This document shows positions 15,525 through 15,615 of a stretch of 15,615 nucleotides of DNA, piece after piece. Source of the stretch: Candidatus Odinarchaeota archaeon (GTDB lineage Archaea > Asgardarchaeota > JAGGXT01); NCBI GenBank assembly GCA_021162905.1, contig JAGGXT010000357.1:1-15615 (forward strand), in the 5' to 3' direction. Each line of letters opens with the position of its first letter. Positions within the stretch are counted from its first letter, which is position 1. The position numbers and the translations under genes were made by a program. The notes beneath the pieces were generated by a model. The model had not been told where the DNA came from. It made no database searches and worked only from the letters and a program-made list of their open reading frames with translations.

Positions 15525-15615
15525 TCATTTATTTAGATACTAATACCATTTCCAGATTTGTACGCTCAAACAAATATCTAATGAAATTTAGTAAAAATTT
15601 TTGCTTTTTTATTCC

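Overview
The window is a stretch of an AT-rich archaeal chromosome. The archaeal signs are a separate aspartate transcarbamoylase regulatory chain (PyrI), a class 1B PyrD with an iron-sulfur PyrK partner, TATA-like boxes at promoter distance, GGAGG/GGTGAT ribosome binding sites, frequent TTG and GTG starts, and a very large secreted Ig-repeat protein with a C-terminal membrane anchor. A Thermoproteota-like (TACK-type) archaeon, perhaps thermophilic, fits best. That lineage call is inference from style, not from a marker gene.

Layout. Bases 1-329 hold no gene apart from a likely promoter near 271-280. A PA-domain M28-type zinc aminopeptidase (330-2312, +) runs toward CTP synthase pyrG (2329-3975, -). 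After a 210-base divergent gap comes a 1.6-thousand-residue surface protein (4186-9099, +). It has a signal peptide, a DUF2341-like tyrosine-rich front module, about eleven beta-sandwich repeats, one transmembrane helix and a cytoplasmic tail. Its stop codon overlaps that of pyrD, which faces it. From 9096 to 15067 lies a bipolar pyrimidine cluster. Leftward, pyrB-pyrI-pyrF-pyrE-pyrD are packed with 4-base and 23-base overlaps. Rightward, pyrC-pyrK are one base apart. Both arms start from one 154-base control region (12789-12942) carrying two TATA-like boxes and three regularly spaced CTAG sites. The right end holds two short membrane-protein reading frames joined at a CCC-TAA site, then a hairpin with a T-tract and a TATA-like sequence pointing out of the window.

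How they work together. PyrB/PyrI condense carbamoyl phosphate and aspartate, PyrC closes the ring, PyrD with PyrK oxidises dihydroorotate to orotate, PyrE adds ribose phosphate, PyrF decarboxylates OMP to UMP, and PyrG later turns UTP into CTP. Carbamoyl phosphate synthetase and the UMP/UDP kinases are not in the window. The peptidase and the surface protein have no evident pathway link to the pyr genes.

The most notable points are the in-frame insertion in CTP synthase beside its nucleotide and metal site, the possible +1 frameshift gene at the right end, the spaced CTAG palindromes in the pyr control region, and the architecture and upstream hairpin of the giant surface protein. No CRISPR array, IS element, tRNA or rRNA is visible.
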